NCBI RefSeq assembly: GCF_006861795.1
Contig: NZ_VDGH01000001.1
Span: forward strand, 420,415 to 484,414
Source: Psychrobacillus lasiicapitis
GTDB lineage: Bacteria; Bacillota; Bacilli; Bacillales_A; Planococcaceae
Reading direction: 5' to 3'
Length of the DNA: 64,000 nucleotides
Shown: piece after piece, positions 20,594-29,163 of the stretch
How the letters are laid out: every line of letters begins with the position of its first letter
Position numbering within the stretch: the stretch's first letter is position 1
Program-made: the position numbers and the translations under genes
The notes under the pieces: generated by a model
What the model was told of the DNA's origin: nothing
Databases searched by the model: none
The model's input: the letters and a program-made list of their open reading frames with translations, nothing else

Positions 20594-21268
20594 CTACACC
20601 ATCCTTTCTTTTGCTAGCTGCATGATTTGTGCAGATACTTCTTCAATTGAAAGAGAAGTCGTATCAATATAGATTGCGTCCCTTGCTTGCGTTAAAGGTG
20701 ATGCTTCTCGTTCACTATCGAGTTTGTCCCGAAGAGCAATCTCTTCTATCAATTCTTCTAAACTTGAAGGAATTCCTCTTTTTTGGTTTTCTAAGTATCT
20801 TCTCTTTGCACGTTCCTCCACACTAGCAGACATGAAAACCTTTAGTTCCGCATTTGTTAATACATGCGTGCCAATATCACGGCCGTCCATAACGATACCA
20901 CCGTTTTTCCCCATATCCACTTGTCTTTCGACCATTTCTTCTCGCAAATCTGCATGCGCAGAAACTGCTGAAACGGAACTTGTAACTTCTTTGGAACGAA
21001 TTTCTTCCGTTACTTCTACATTGTCCAAAAATACAAGTTGTCCATTTTCAGAAGGTTTTAAGTCGATTGTAGTGTCATGTAATAATTTCGTTAATTTTTC
21101 TCCGTCTTGCAAATCTATGTTTAAGCGAATGGCTTTATACGTGATTGCGCGATACATTGCCCCTGTATCTACATATGTATACCCTAATAACTCTGCTGTT
21201 TTTTTAGCTATAGTGCTTTTTCCGGCAGCTGCCGGTCCATCGATTGCGACTTGAATTCTTTTTGTCAT
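20594..21268 (-). CDS. cmk: cytidylate kinase
   Basis: Phosphorylates CMP and dCMP. The 224-residue protein has a P-loop [14 protein letters not shown] (9-22), VDTGAMYRA, and [17 protein letters not shown]. It is the first gene of the cmk-plsC pair; two AAGCGCTTA-type words lie in its upstream region (21318-21330 and 21382-21393), but I do not assign them a function. Confidence 0.96.
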   Translation of the reverse strand: MTKRIQVAIDGPAAAGKSTIAKKTAELLGYTYVDTGAMYRAITYKAIRLNIDLQDGEKLTKLLHDTTIDLKPSENGQLVFLDNVEVTEEIRSKEVTSSVSAVSAHADLREEMVERQVDMGKNGGIVMDGRDIGTHVLTNAELKVFMSASVEERAKRRYLENQKRGIPSSLEELIEEIALRDKLDSEREASPLTQARDAIYIDTTSLSIEEVSAQIMQLAKERMV

Positions 21269-21458
21269 ACTTTTGCCTCCACTCTATTCGAATCTATTTT
21301 ACCATATAACTTAAAAAGCGTAAGCGCTTATGTATACTTCAAATGACAATGTTTTTCTACCACGAACTTTGTGTAGGAAAAGAGCGCTTAAGCTAGTTCG
21401 ATTCGGAGTAAAAAAGTGTATACTATTTTAATATCTGTTACTTTCACTTCAAAGAAAA

Positions 21459-21480
21459 AAAGCCTGTTTATACAGACTTT
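21459..21480 (-). terminator. motI terminator
   Basis: AAAGCCTGT and CAGACTTT flank a 5-base loop (one G-T pair); on the minus strand a run of seven T follows. It overlaps the last base of the stop codon. Confidence 0.7.
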
Positions 21481-22127
21481 TAATCCCTGCTTTTTTTCCT
21501 AAGCATGACTTGCCGTTCAAAACAATAACGGACAATCAGTTGCTTATCCACTTCATCTGTATCAGAAAATTGCAATGATGCCAATGTGATTGAATCTCTT
21601 TGGAAAATTCGAATCGCTTTAGCAGTAGTCGTTACATATTTAGTATCTCCATTATTAAACGGAAGCGGAATCAATAAAGAAACCTCATCATCAGCGTTAA
21701 AATTCACCGGACGATTCAATACGACAGCTGTCCCACCGGCACTAATATCATCGGTCACAAATTGATACCTTTCGTCTTCAAATTGTACCGATATATCAAG
21801 TCTCGCTGCAACCCGCACAAAATCTCTACGTTGTATTTTGATGATTTCTGAATCTCCTGGAAAAGAAAGCTTAATCATTGGGATTTGCCCTTTTTTCTTG
21901 CTTAGTACCTCTGTTTGAAATGCAAATGCGGCTTTGGACTCTTCTGTATAGGAAACACGAAGCTGTGTTCCGTCCATAAGAAAAACGGTTCTACCTGTAA
22001 TTGTATCTACCGGATAATCAACATAAATCGCGTAATCATCGCTGTCTATAATTTTGCATCGATATTTTTCTGGTTTTTCTGAAGTGGATGGCTCTAAAGT
22101 GAGTACTGTTCCAAGTTTAATATTCAT
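21480..22127 (-). CDS. motI: c-di-GMP-binding flagellar brake, YcgR-N/PilZ protein
   Basis: Binds cyclic di-GMP through a C-terminal PilZ domain and, in B. subtilis (MotI, formerly YpfA/DgrA), disengages the flagellar stator. PilZ signatures are RRDFVRVAAR (about 100-110) and DISAGGTAV (about 140-148); the N-terminal ~95 residues are the YcgR-N domain. The ATG at 22127 has GAGGG six bases upstream. A 17-bp perfect palindrome abuts this ribosome-binding site. Length 215 residues, close to the B. subtilis protein. Confidence 0.9.
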   Translation of the reverse strand: MNIKLGTVLTLEPSTSEKPEKYRCKIIDSDDYAIYVDYPVDTITGRTVFLMDGTQLRVSYTEESKAAFAFQTEVLSKKKGQIPMIKLSFPGDSEIIKIQRRDFVRVAARLDISVQFEDERYQFVTDDISAGGTAVVLNRPVNFNADDEVSLLIPLPFNNGDTKYVTTTAKAIRIFQRDSITLASLQFSDTDEVDKQLIVRYCFERQVMLRKKSRD

Positions 22128-22137
22128 AAGCAACCCT

Positions 22138-22175
22138 CATTAAGTGTCATAATATACTTATTATGACACTTAATG
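22138..22175. promoter_or_regulatory. 17-bp perfect palindrome touching the motI ribosome-binding site
   Basis: CATTAAGTGTCATAATA and its exact complement are separated by TACT. On the motI transcript the hairpin ends immediately before GAGGG. No U-run follows, so it does not look like a terminator. It may be a protein operator or an mRNA hairpin affecting translation. Confidence 0.55.
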
Positions 22176-22201
22176 AGGCATATTTCTATCTAAAGTTATG
22201 T

Positions 22202-23485
22202 TTAAGGTAATTTTTCTGTGTGTAATATTTCATGCGTTTGGGCGTCTATATACGTTCTATGTGTGCCTATTGAATCATTTCTTGTTAACACTTCATAGGC
22301 AAGACGTTGTTGTAGCTCCTTGTTCTCTACATATGCCAATCTTTCTTCTTCAATTGTGAAGTCACCTGAAAAGATCTCTTTGTAATCGATTGGCACAACC
22401 TTTTGATCTCCAATATTTTCTTTTTGAATATATTCCATTGCATTTAAGCCTAAAAGTTCCCCATTATCTTTTGCGATTTTCAGATGCATACCATCCGCAT
22501 AGATGAGTGCATCATTTTTTGCATCAACACGGGCAAAAGCTAAATGCCAGGCAATATGGTTTTCTCGATACTCTACCATTTCAGTGTCTGTATAGCCGAA
22601 AGATTTCATATAAGTGCTTGCTTTTTCTTTCATTGTTTCTGCACTTATCGTTGTCTTATCGAAAGGTCGCTCCAATAAATAAGAAAGTAAATGACCACCT
22701 TTTTTAGTGAAATCCGCATACCCTATTCTTATCCCTTTATGGAATTGAACGTGATAGAAAGGATACGGCGCATTTTCTGCACTTTCTGTTATATGAATTG
22801 TCGCGTCTTTCAACTCAGGAAATAGCTTGACGAAAGTTTGTTTTACTTGCTCAACTGTTACTTCAGAGTCTTTAATATGTTGTAAATCTTTCTTTTTTTG
22901 TTTGTCCGTTTCACTTGCTGTCATAGGAAAGTCACTTTCTGTGTAAGCTTTTACTGAATCACCTAGTGCCTTCCAGTTTTTATCGTTTTCTTTATTTGCT
23001 TTATTGTTTACAAAGGACGCAACGATATAATCCTTTTTGCCGCCATTTCGATTCGTAAAAGCCCATTGGTCGGATAGAGAGATTAAATTTTCTCTTGCAT
23101 CCTTCATGCTTTTTTGCCATTCCTCGACCGGTATTTTACCTTCCTTTACTAGGGAAGCACTATTTCCGATTCGATTTAAATAATTCATCCACACAGTAGA
23201 TGTCTCATGATCTATCGGTAGGGAGGATATCGAATCGCGAACATCGGAGGATAGTCTCCACACGTCTTCTAAAGGCTGATCGAGTGCCTCTTTATCTTGA
23301 AAAAGTAATGTCTGATCTATGGACTCACTCAATGTGATTAATTTCTCGGAAGCAGAGGTTAATTGATTGGAGTATTGACTTGCCAAGGCATTTTCCAACC
23401 GAGTATTTTTAGATTGAACGTTAAAATGGTACACAAGGAATACGACTGCGGCAGTAGCGACAATTACCCATATAAATTTTTTCAT
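22202..23485 (-). CDS. ypeB: germination protein YpeB, SleB partner
   Basis: Forespore protein needed to localise and stabilise the cortex-lytic enzyme SleB; the two depend on each other. The 427-residue protein has an N-terminal membrane anchor or signal (KKFIWVIVATAAVVFLVYHF) followed by a large exported part with repeated PepSY-like segments in the C-terminal half (for example IRIGYADFTKKGGHLLSYLL). It follows sleB by 9 bases. Confidence 0.93.
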   Translation of the reverse strand: MKKFIWVIVATAAVVFLVYHFNVQSKNTRLENALASQYSNQLTSASEKLITLSESIDQTLLFQDKEALDQPLEDVWRLSSDVRDSISSLPIDHETSTVWMNYLNRIGNSASLVKEGKIPVEEWQKSMKDARENLISLSDQWAFTNRNGGKKDYIVASFVNNKANKENDKNWKALGDSVKAYTESDFPMTASETDKQKKKDLQHIKDSEVTVEQVKQTFVKLFPELKDATIHITESAENAPYPFYHVQFHKGIRIGYADFTKKGGHLLSYLLERPFDKTTISAETMKEKASTYMKSFGYTDTEMVEYRENHIAWHLAFARVDAKNDALIYADGMHLKIAKDNGELLGLNAMEYIQKENIGDQKVVPIDYKEIFSGDFTIEEERLAYVENKELQQRLAYEVLTRNDSIGTHRTYIDAQTHEILHTEKLP

Positions 23486-23494
23486 ATGATCTCC

Positions 23495-24283
23495 TTATGC
23501 ACAGAAAATATGCTGTCCGATTGTTTTTATTTGTGGTCTTGACCAAATCCATTTACTCGTTGCTGTCTTTGGATTGAAGTAATAGATAGCATTTTCTGTT
23601 GGGTCCCATCCATTCAATGCATCGAGTACTGCTTCTTTTGCACGTTCATTTGGCTCTAGCCAAATTTGACCATCCGCTACTGCAGTAAATGCTAGTGGTT
23701 GAAAAATTACCTCTGAAATGGTATTTGGAAAATCGGGATGCTCTACTCTGTTTAAGATTACGGCAGCAACTGCCACTTGCCCTTCATAAGGTTCTCCTCT
23801 AGCTTCCCCATATACTGCATTGGCAATTAGTTTTAAATCTTTTTCCGAATACTTTGGTGGAAGCTGCATATTGGAACTTTCCGATTGCTGGTTCTTAACT
23901 TGTTTTTCTAAATCCTGTCCACCATAAGTTGTAAAGCTATTTCCTTTTTTAATTTGTTCATGGACAAATTCTTTATTGAACTCGGAAACACTTACAAGCT
24001 TCTTCTTCGTATCCTCTCCTAGCAATCCATCCACCGGGATTCCATACTTTTCTTGAAAGTTACGAAGTGCCCAATATGTGTTATAACCAAATTTCCCATC
24101 TATTTGACTTGTATAAAATCCCGTGTATTGAAGTCTAGACTGTAATTCAATTACATCGTCCCCGTAGGCTCCACGTTCAACTATTTGCGTGGAGAAAGCC
24201 TGAGTAGGTTGTTCTTCCTGTAAAATCGCATAGCTCGCCGTACAAAATATTAAGCTAATTAGGATATACTTTAGTTTTTTCAA
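23495..24283 (-). CDS. sleB: spore cortex-lytic enzyme SleB
   Basis: Lytic transglycosylase that digests cortex peptidoglycan at muramic-delta-lactam during germination. It has a signal peptide (KKLKYILISLIFCTASYAIL), a peptidoglycan-binding domain at about 38-90 (GDDVIELQSRLQYTGFYTS) and a C-terminal hydrolase_2 domain with LIANAVYGEARGEPYEGQVA, whose glutamate is catalytic in the family. At 262 residues the linker is shorter than in B. subtilis SleB. Confidence 0.95.
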   Translation of the reverse strand: MKKLKYILISLIFCTASYAILQEEQPTQAFSTQIVERGAYGDDVIELQSRLQYTGFYTSQIDGKFGYNTYWALRNFQEKYGIPVDGLLGEDTKKKLVSVSEFNKEFVHEQIKKGNSFTTYGGQDLEKQVKNQQSESSNMQLPPKYSEKDLKLIANAVYGEARGEPYEGQVAVAAVILNRVEHPDFPNTISEVIFQPLAFTAVADGQIWLEPNERAKEAVLDALNGWDPTENAIYYFNPKTATSKWIWSRPQIKTIGQHIFCA

Positions 24284-24332
24284 ACGACATCTCTCCTTTA
24301 TATCTAGCTTGGATAAGATGTGCGTAAATATA

Positions 24333-24361
24333 CAAAAAAAATCTAGCTACTCGCTAGATTT
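24333..24361 (-). terminator. prsW terminator
   Basis: AAATCTAGC and GCTAGATTT form a 9-bp stem with a 5-base loop, followed on the minus strand by seven T. It separates prsW from sleB-ypeB. Confidence 0.8.
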
Positions 24362-25046
24362 CCTCTCCAATAAAATATTCATGCTGCTCCATTCTTTTAT
24401 GACGCGATAAAATATGAGCTTTTTTTGCCTTCGATAAACCAAATAGCCATAAAAATAGCATGAAAGGTACTATTAGTAGTAATTCCAAACCTTTAATGAT
24501 CAAAATGCTATTATAAATAGTGTGTAAAACAAAGGAGGCTATAAAAGCATACATAATTTCATTTTTTGCTTTTTTAGATGCAGCAAATTTTGCTCTTCCT
24601 AAATAATAGCCCATCACTACACCAAATAAAGCATGACTTGAGACTGGTAGTAAGGCACGCATAAATGCCGCATCCATCCCAAAGTTTAGTAAGAACAAAA
24701 TATTTTCGACAGTCGCAAATCCCAGGGCAACACTAGCACCATACAAGATCCCATCATACGGGTCATCAAACTCTATATGTTTGTAGATAGCGATAACTAA
24801 TATTAGCCATTTAAAGAATTCTTCCAAAGCACTTGTAATAAGTGCTTGATGAATAAATAAAGAACTAAATAGCTCTTCCTCTTCAATCACATGTTGAATA
24901 AATAAGATGGGAAATGTTAAGATGGCACCATATATAAAAGAATGTAATAATAATTTGGAAGGCTCTTTTGCGATTTCTTTACGTAAATAAAAATAACTTA
25001 AAAGTGCAAGTGCTGGCGCAATTGCAACGGAAAGCAGTATGAACAT
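24354..25046 (-). CDS. prsW: PrsW family intramembrane metalloprotease
   Basis: In B. subtilis PrsW makes the first cut in anti-sigma factor RsiW. The 230-residue protein has several membrane helices and the family signature EEFFKW (in ITSALEEFFKWLILVIAI), then a second conserved histidine region in SSHALFGVVMGYYLG and a third in FVLHTIYNS. The window also holds an anti-sigma gene (rsiX), but PrsW is not known to act on RsiX. Divergent from ansA across a 78-bp gap. Confidence 0.92.
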   Translation of the reverse strand: MFILLSVAIAPALALLSYFYLRKEIAKEPSKLLLHSFIYGAILTFPILFIQHVIEEEELFSSLFIHQALITSALEEFFKWLILVIAIYKHIEFDDPYDGILYGASVALGFATVENILFLLNFGMDAAFMRALLPVSSHALFGVVMGYYLGRAKFAASKKAKNEIMYAFIASFVLHTIYNSILIIKGLELLLIVPFMLFLWLFGLSKAKKAHILSRHKRMEQHEYFIGEEI

Positions 25047-25124
25047 ATGCGTACTCCTTCCAATAGATTATCTTTATTATACATCTTTTTATCGATAAAT
25101 TGTAAAAATTACGGAGGTTTTATT

Positions 25125-26096
25125 GTGAAATCTATTTTACTTATTCATACAGGCGGAACTATTTCCATGCAAGTACAAGCGGATACCGGTGCTGTCGTTC
25201 CCGCGGAGAATAATCCTCTTATTTTAGAAGGCGAAAAACTGAAGCAATTTGCCAATATTATAGAAATAGAAGCTTTTAATTTGCCATCGCCACATATTAC
25301 GCCAAAAGAAATGTTCAAGCTGAAGCAAATAATAGAACAATATATGCGTGAACAAACGATTGACGGAGTAGTAATTACCCACGGAACGGACACATTGGAG
25401 GAAACTGCTTACTTTTTAGACTTAACTCTTAATACTTCTATACCAGTTGTTATTACAGGGGCAATGCGTTCTTCCAATGAAATAGGATCAGATGGCCTAT
25501 ATAATTTAGTTTCTGCTATCAAAGTTGCTTGTTCAGAAGAAGCGCAGGATAAGGGAGTTTTAGTTGTATTAAATGATGAAATACATACTGCGGAGAATGT
25601 TACAAAGACGCACGCCAGCAATGTAAGTACATTCCAGAGCCCTCAATACGGTCCGATTGGCTTTATCTCAAAAAGTATTGTACATTTTCACCATACACCG
25701 CTCCATCGTACAGTATTACCTATTGAAGAGATTTCACAGAGAGTTGCACTCTTTAAAGTATACGCGGGAATGGAGCCTGATTTGTTGGCAGCATCCATTC
25801 AATTAGGATATTCAGGCATTGTGCTGGAAGGTCTAGGACAAGGAAATGTTCCACCTAGTCTAACTCCAATCATAGATGAAATTCTAAAAAAAGAAATACC
25901 AATTGTGATTGTCTCAAGATGCTTTAATGGAATAGCCCAAGACGTATATGGTTATTTAGGTGGCGGGAAGGGCTTAAAAGATCTAGGTGTGATGTTCGCC
26001 AATGGCCTAAATGGACAAAAGGCAAGACTAGCACTCCTCGTTGCGTTGCATAATACGAATCCTCGTGATGCTATGAGCAAAATCTTTTCTGTCTAA
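25125..26096 (+). CDS. ansA: L-asparaginase, AnsA type
   Basis: Hydrolyses asparagine to aspartate and ammonia. The first catalytic threonine is in HTGGTISM (8-15), the second motif is THGTDTLEETAYFL, and VVITGAMR follows. The GTG at 25125 has CGGAGG seven bases upstream and starts at the family's KSILLIHTGG; the frame opens 26 codons earlier without support. No signal peptide is visible, so it is probably cytoplasmic. One of the few plus-strand genes. Confidence 0.93.
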   Translation: MKSILLIHTGGTISMQVQADTGAVVPAENNPLILEGEKLKQFANIIEIEAFNLPSPHITPKEMFKLKQIIEQYMREQTIDGVVITHGTDTLEETAYFLDLTLNTSIPVVITGAMRSSNEIGSDGLYNLVSAIKVACSEEAQDKGVLVVLNDEIHTAENVTKTHASNVSTFQSPQYGPIGFISKSIVHFHHTPLHRTVLPIEEISQRVALFKVYAGMEPDLLAASIQLGYSGIVLEGLGQGNVPPSLTPIIDEILKKEIPIVIVSRCFNGIAQDVYGYLGGGKGLKDLGVMFANGLNGQKARLALLVALHNTNPRDAMSKIFSV

Positions 26097-26147
26097 TATT
26101 GTGAAAAATAATGGCATATTGCATTCGCCATCCAACTTATTCGCTGT

Positions 26148-26184
26148 AAAAAGCGCAAAGATTTAACTTTCTTTGCGCTTTTTT
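26148..26184. terminator. bidirectional terminator between ansA and ypdA
   Basis: AAAAAGCGCAAAG and CTTTGCGCTTTTT form a 13-bp stem between two convergent genes. It overlaps the last codons of ypdA and has T-runs on both sides. Confidence 0.85.
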
Positions 26185-27137
26185 TCTATTTCTTTTGCTA
26201 TTTGGTCTCCGTGGAAACGACCATTTTCTATAAATATTTCATTTGCATTGTTACCTGCAGCAATAACCCCGGCTATAAAAATTCCTTCTATATTGGTTTC
26301 CATTGTTTCTGCATTATATGTAGGACGACCGGTAGTAGGATCAATTTCAATCCCCATTTGCTTTAAAAAACTATGATTCGGATGGTAGCCGGTCATTGCA
26401 AATACGAAATCATTTTTTATTTGAAATTCCCCGTCCGTTCCTTTTAATATGACTTCTTGTTCATCGATAGATATTACTTCTGTGTCAAAATGCATGTCGA
26501 TTTCACCATTTCGAACGAGCCCCTCAAACTCTGGCAATACCCATGGTTTTATACTTGGAGAATACGTACTTCCACGATACACAACCGTAACATTCGCTTT
26601 TGCTTTATTTAACTCAAGCGCTGCATCAATTGCAGAGTTTTTACCGCCAATCACTAGTACCTGGTGATCAAAAAATGGATGCCCCTCTTTAAAATAATGG
26701 CTTACTTTCGGCAAATCCTCTCCTGGTATACCTATAAAATTCGGATGATCGTAATAACCGGTTGCAATAATGACGTACGTTGCATGATACGTAGCTTTCG
26801 ATGTTTGGACGATGAAATAATCTCTTTCTTTTTCCACCTGACTAACATATTCATATTTGTTCACTTGTATGTTTTTTAGTTTTGCAACTTCTCTATAGTA
26901 GACCAAAGCTTGATTGCGCTTTGGTTTCCGTTCTTCCACGAGAAAAGGAACATCTCCAATTGCTAGCTTTTCACTTGTGCTAAAAAATGTTTGGTGTGTT
27001 GGATACTTATAGATTGCCTCCACAATATTCCCTTTTTCAATCACTAGTGTATGTAAACCAATATTTTGCATGGAAATAGCAGCTGCTAGCCCACATGGTC
27101 CTCCTCCAACGATAATGACATCAACTTGTTGTACCAC
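26163..27137 (-). CDS. ypdA: bacillithiol disulfide reductase, YpdA/Bdr family
   Basis: FAD/NADPH-dependent reductase of oxidised bacillithiol. The 324-residue protein has an FAD-binding GGGPCGLAAA (11-20) with the cysteine next to the glycine loop typical of YpdA, a second dinucleotide site VIGGKNSAIDAALEL, and an ATG-like TGYHPNH near the C-terminus. GTG start at 27137 with AAGGAA upstream. It follows ypbG by 34 bases. Confidence 0.93.
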   Translation of the reverse strand: MVQQVDVIIVGGGPCGLAAAISMQNIGLHTLVIEKGNIVEAIYKYPTHQTFFSTSEKLAIGDVPFLVEERKPKRNQALVYYREVAKLKNIQVNKYEYVSQVEKERDYFIVQTSKATYHATYVIIATGYYDHPNFIGIPGEDLPKVSHYFKEGHPFFDHQVLVIGGKNSAIDAALELNKAKANVTVVYRGSTYSPSIKPWVLPEFEGLVRNGEIDMHFDTEVISIDEQEVILKGTDGEFQIKNDFVFAMTGYHPNHSFLKQMGIEIDPTTGRPTYNAETMETNIEGIFIAGVIAAGNNANEIFIENGRFHGDQIAKEIEKKRKES

Positions 27138-27171
27138 TTGTAAAAACTTCCTTCCCTTTCACACGGTGTTA

Positions 27172-27933
27172 TTATTCACCGTACATTGTAATCACATGAC
27201 ACTCCGATTTTGCACCTAATCGAAGAGGCACGCCTGTCGTTCCAAAGCCATTGCTAACAAGCTCCGCACTAAAATCTTTTTCTTTAAAAGTACCGTTTTC
27301 ATAAATACCAAATGGTCCAAAACGGATTTGGCCGCCATGTAGATGTCCTGCTAAGAACAAATGCGGTTTACTTACTTTTTTAGCGTTATTAAAATATGCA
27401 GGCGCATGGGTGATGAAAATAACAATATCCTCTTCTTTTACATCTTGAAACGCGTCATATATATTTACTTTACCACTAAATCCATCGTTGACTCCAACAA
27501 GGCGAATCGGTGTACCATCAACAGTCCGTTCGACGGATCTATTGACCAATAGATGAACATCATTTTTTTCTAATATACGAATTAAATTTTGCTCCCCCAC
27601 TTCTCGGTCATTGTTGCCAAATACGTAAAAAACCTCTCCCAGTTTTTTTAGTTGCTCGATATTATGTGCCGTTCGTTGTAAAGGAACCCCTTTTTCAGTG
27701 AGATCTCCTCCGATAATCACGATATCTACCTTGCCCATAAGCGAGTGAATGAGTTTGCTATCTATTTTACGACGGTGAATATCCGAAATAAAAAAAAGAT
27801 GCACTTGGGAACCTGGTCTCATTTCTTTCACCTGAAGCTTATGGTTTTTTACATTAACTTGAAATGCCAAGTAGAGCATGTAAAGTAAAAGGCAGACTGC
27901 CAAACCGGATACTACCAAAAGGATATATACCAA
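27172..27933 (-). CDS. ypbG: metallophosphoesterase, YpbG family
   Basis: A 253-residue calcineurin-like phosphoesterase with an N-terminal membrane segment (VYILLVVSGLAVCLLLYMLY). All metal-binding motifs are present in order: SDIHRRK, GGDLTEKG, GNNDRE, ITHAP and AGHLHGGQ. The active site would face either side of the membrane depending on topology. The substrate is unknown. The structured repeat element (27954-28254) lies directly upstream. Confidence 0.9.
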   Translation of the reverse strand: MVYILLVVSGLAVCLLLYMLYLAFQVNVKNHKLQVKEMRPGSQVHLFFISDIHRRKIDSKLIHSLMGKVDIVIIGGDLTEKGVPLQRTAHNIEQLKKLGEVFYVFGNNDREVGEQNLIRILEKNDVHLLVNRSVERTVDGTPIRLVGVNDGFSGKVNIYDAFQDVKEEDIVIFITHAPAYFNNAKKVSKPHLFLAGHLHGGQIRFGPFGIYENGTFKEKDFSAELVSNGFGTTGVPLRLGAKSECHVITMYGE

Positions 27934-27953
27934 CTAAAAACCTCCTAATCATA

Positions 27954-28254
27954 AAGTGAAACTTCAAACAGTGGGGGTTTTTCGACGTACAGGACGTGCT
28001 AGTGGGGACGTTGCGCTTTTAGTCTCCGTCATCCCCCACTGTTTGTTAGTTGAGGCCCACACGATGTGGGTCACACAGATGTTGCAAACGCTTTTTTATT
28101 TTGCGACGAGCTTTGCGCAGGAGCAACACGATGTTGCGTACTTAGTCTGTGGTCATTCAATCGGGCTTTACGAGCAGTTGATCTCCCACTTATCTTTTCG
28201 TTTATCTTAAATCTTGAACTGGGAGTCTTTACTGCCCTTTAATGCCGGATAAAG
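27954..28254. repeat. structured dispersed element, copy 2 (long form)
   Basis: Begins AAGTGAAACTTC like the 8322-8440 copy. ACAGTGGGGG pairs with CCCCCACTGT; then GTTAGTTGAGGCC, CAATCGGGCTTTACG, and the end ACTGCCCTTTAATGCCGGATAAA. Compared with copy 1 it carries extra hairpins, including two with a CGA triloop: CCCACA/TGTGGG (28056-28070) and GCAACA/TGTTGC (28123-28137). Confidence 0.65.
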
Positions 28255-28322
28255 TAAAAAAGCTTCTGTCTTTGCCTCCGAGAAAGGGGCAAGACAATAG
28301 ATCACTTCGCTAGGCATGTATA

Positions 28323-28349
28323 AAAGGACAGGGAAGTCCCCTGTCCTTT
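28323..28349 (-). terminator. ypbE terminator
   Basis: AAAGGACAGGG and CCCTGTCCTTT form a perfect 11-bp stem, followed on the minus strand by TTTTATAC. Confidence 0.8.
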
Positions 28350-28453
28350 CAAGTCTACACTACCTAAACTTATGAATCGTCTTTTCGAAATTAGAACCTT
28401 CTCTATCTATATATGCAGCGAAGATTCTAAGTGACCTTCTTTCGATACATTTA

Positions 28454-29083
28454 TTAAGGCAGGATTAACTTTTGACCTGCAGAAATAGCATTGGATGATA
28501 GACCATTAGCAGATTTAATTTTTTCGACTGCATTTGGGTCCTTGTAATAATTGACTGCAATACGGTACAGTGTTTCATTTTCTTTTACAATATGTGTTCT
28601 AGATGGAGTTTCCTTTTTTGGTTGTTCCACTTTCGGCTCTTCTACTTTTGGCTTTTCCACTTTAGGTTGCTCTGTCTTTGGTTGTTCTATTTTTGGTTGT
28701 TCTACTTTAGGCTCTTCTACTTTTGGTTCTTCTGTTACTGAAGCCTCTTCTACTTTTTTATCTTCTGCTGCTGCAGCTTCTTTTTCTTCTTCCTCTTCTT
28801 TAGGGCTATTCGTTATTGTTTTGGTCTCCACTTGAATAATTCCCGCTTCCTGTACCTCTTCGGTATCCTTAGGAGTGTAAATAAATTGCACATATAGAAA
28901 AATACAAACCGGTATTAGAATAAAAATAAAAAATAAAGTCGGTAATAGGATGTTTTTTGATTTTTTCTTTGCTTTTTTTCCAGAATTTGATCTTCTACGA
29001 CTTCTTAGCTCTACGTTTTCGTCCTCTACATGGATGGATTGTCTATGTTCATCTATTTTCTTTTGATAGTCGTCTTGGTTCAT
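28454..29083 (-). CDS. ypbE: LysM-domain membrane protein, YpbE-like
   Basis: A 209-residue protein with a basic cytoplasmic N-terminus, one membrane segment (ILLPTLFFIFILIPVCIFLY), a long linker of repeated PKVEEPKVEQPK units, and a C-terminal LysM domain (HIVKENETLYRIAVNYY to AGQKLILP) that should bind peptidoglycan outside the cell. The linker repeat number may vary between strains. The ATG at 29083 has GGAG ten bases upstream. It lies downstream of recQ, as in B. subtilis. Confidence 0.88.
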   Translation of the reverse strand: MNQDDYQKKIDEHRQSIHVEDENVELRSRRRSNSGKKAKKKSKNILLPTLFFIFILIPVCIFLYVQFIYTPKDTEEVQEAGIIQVETKTITNSPKEEEEEKEAAAAEDKKVEEASVTEEPKVEEPKVEQPKIEQPKTEQPKVEKPKVEEPKVEQPKKETPSRTHIVKENETLYRIAVNYYKDPNAVEKIKSANGLSSNAISAGQKLILP

Positions 29084-29163
29084 ATTTTTCAAACTCCATT
29101 TCTGCCATTATATCTACTACTATTATGCCGAATTTTGTTGAAAAAGTAAACTTCTCGCCTGCA

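Larger units (their letters stand above)
27934..28453. other. intergenic region between ypbE and ypbG
   Basis: Holds the second copy of the structured dispersed element (27954-28254) and the ypbE terminator (28323-28349). The 84-codon plus-strand frame here (27956-28210) is made of repeat sequence. B. subtilis has other ypb genes in this interval. Confidence 0.6.

Noticed and set aside
21318..21393. Two AAGCGCTTA-like words upstream of cmk as catabolite repression (cre) sites
   Set aside because: They match the cre consensus only in the centre, and cmk is not a known CcpA target.
24284..24338. sigma-G promoter for sleB-ypeB
   Set aside because: A CATCTTA -10-like word is present, but I could not find a fitting -35 at the right distance.
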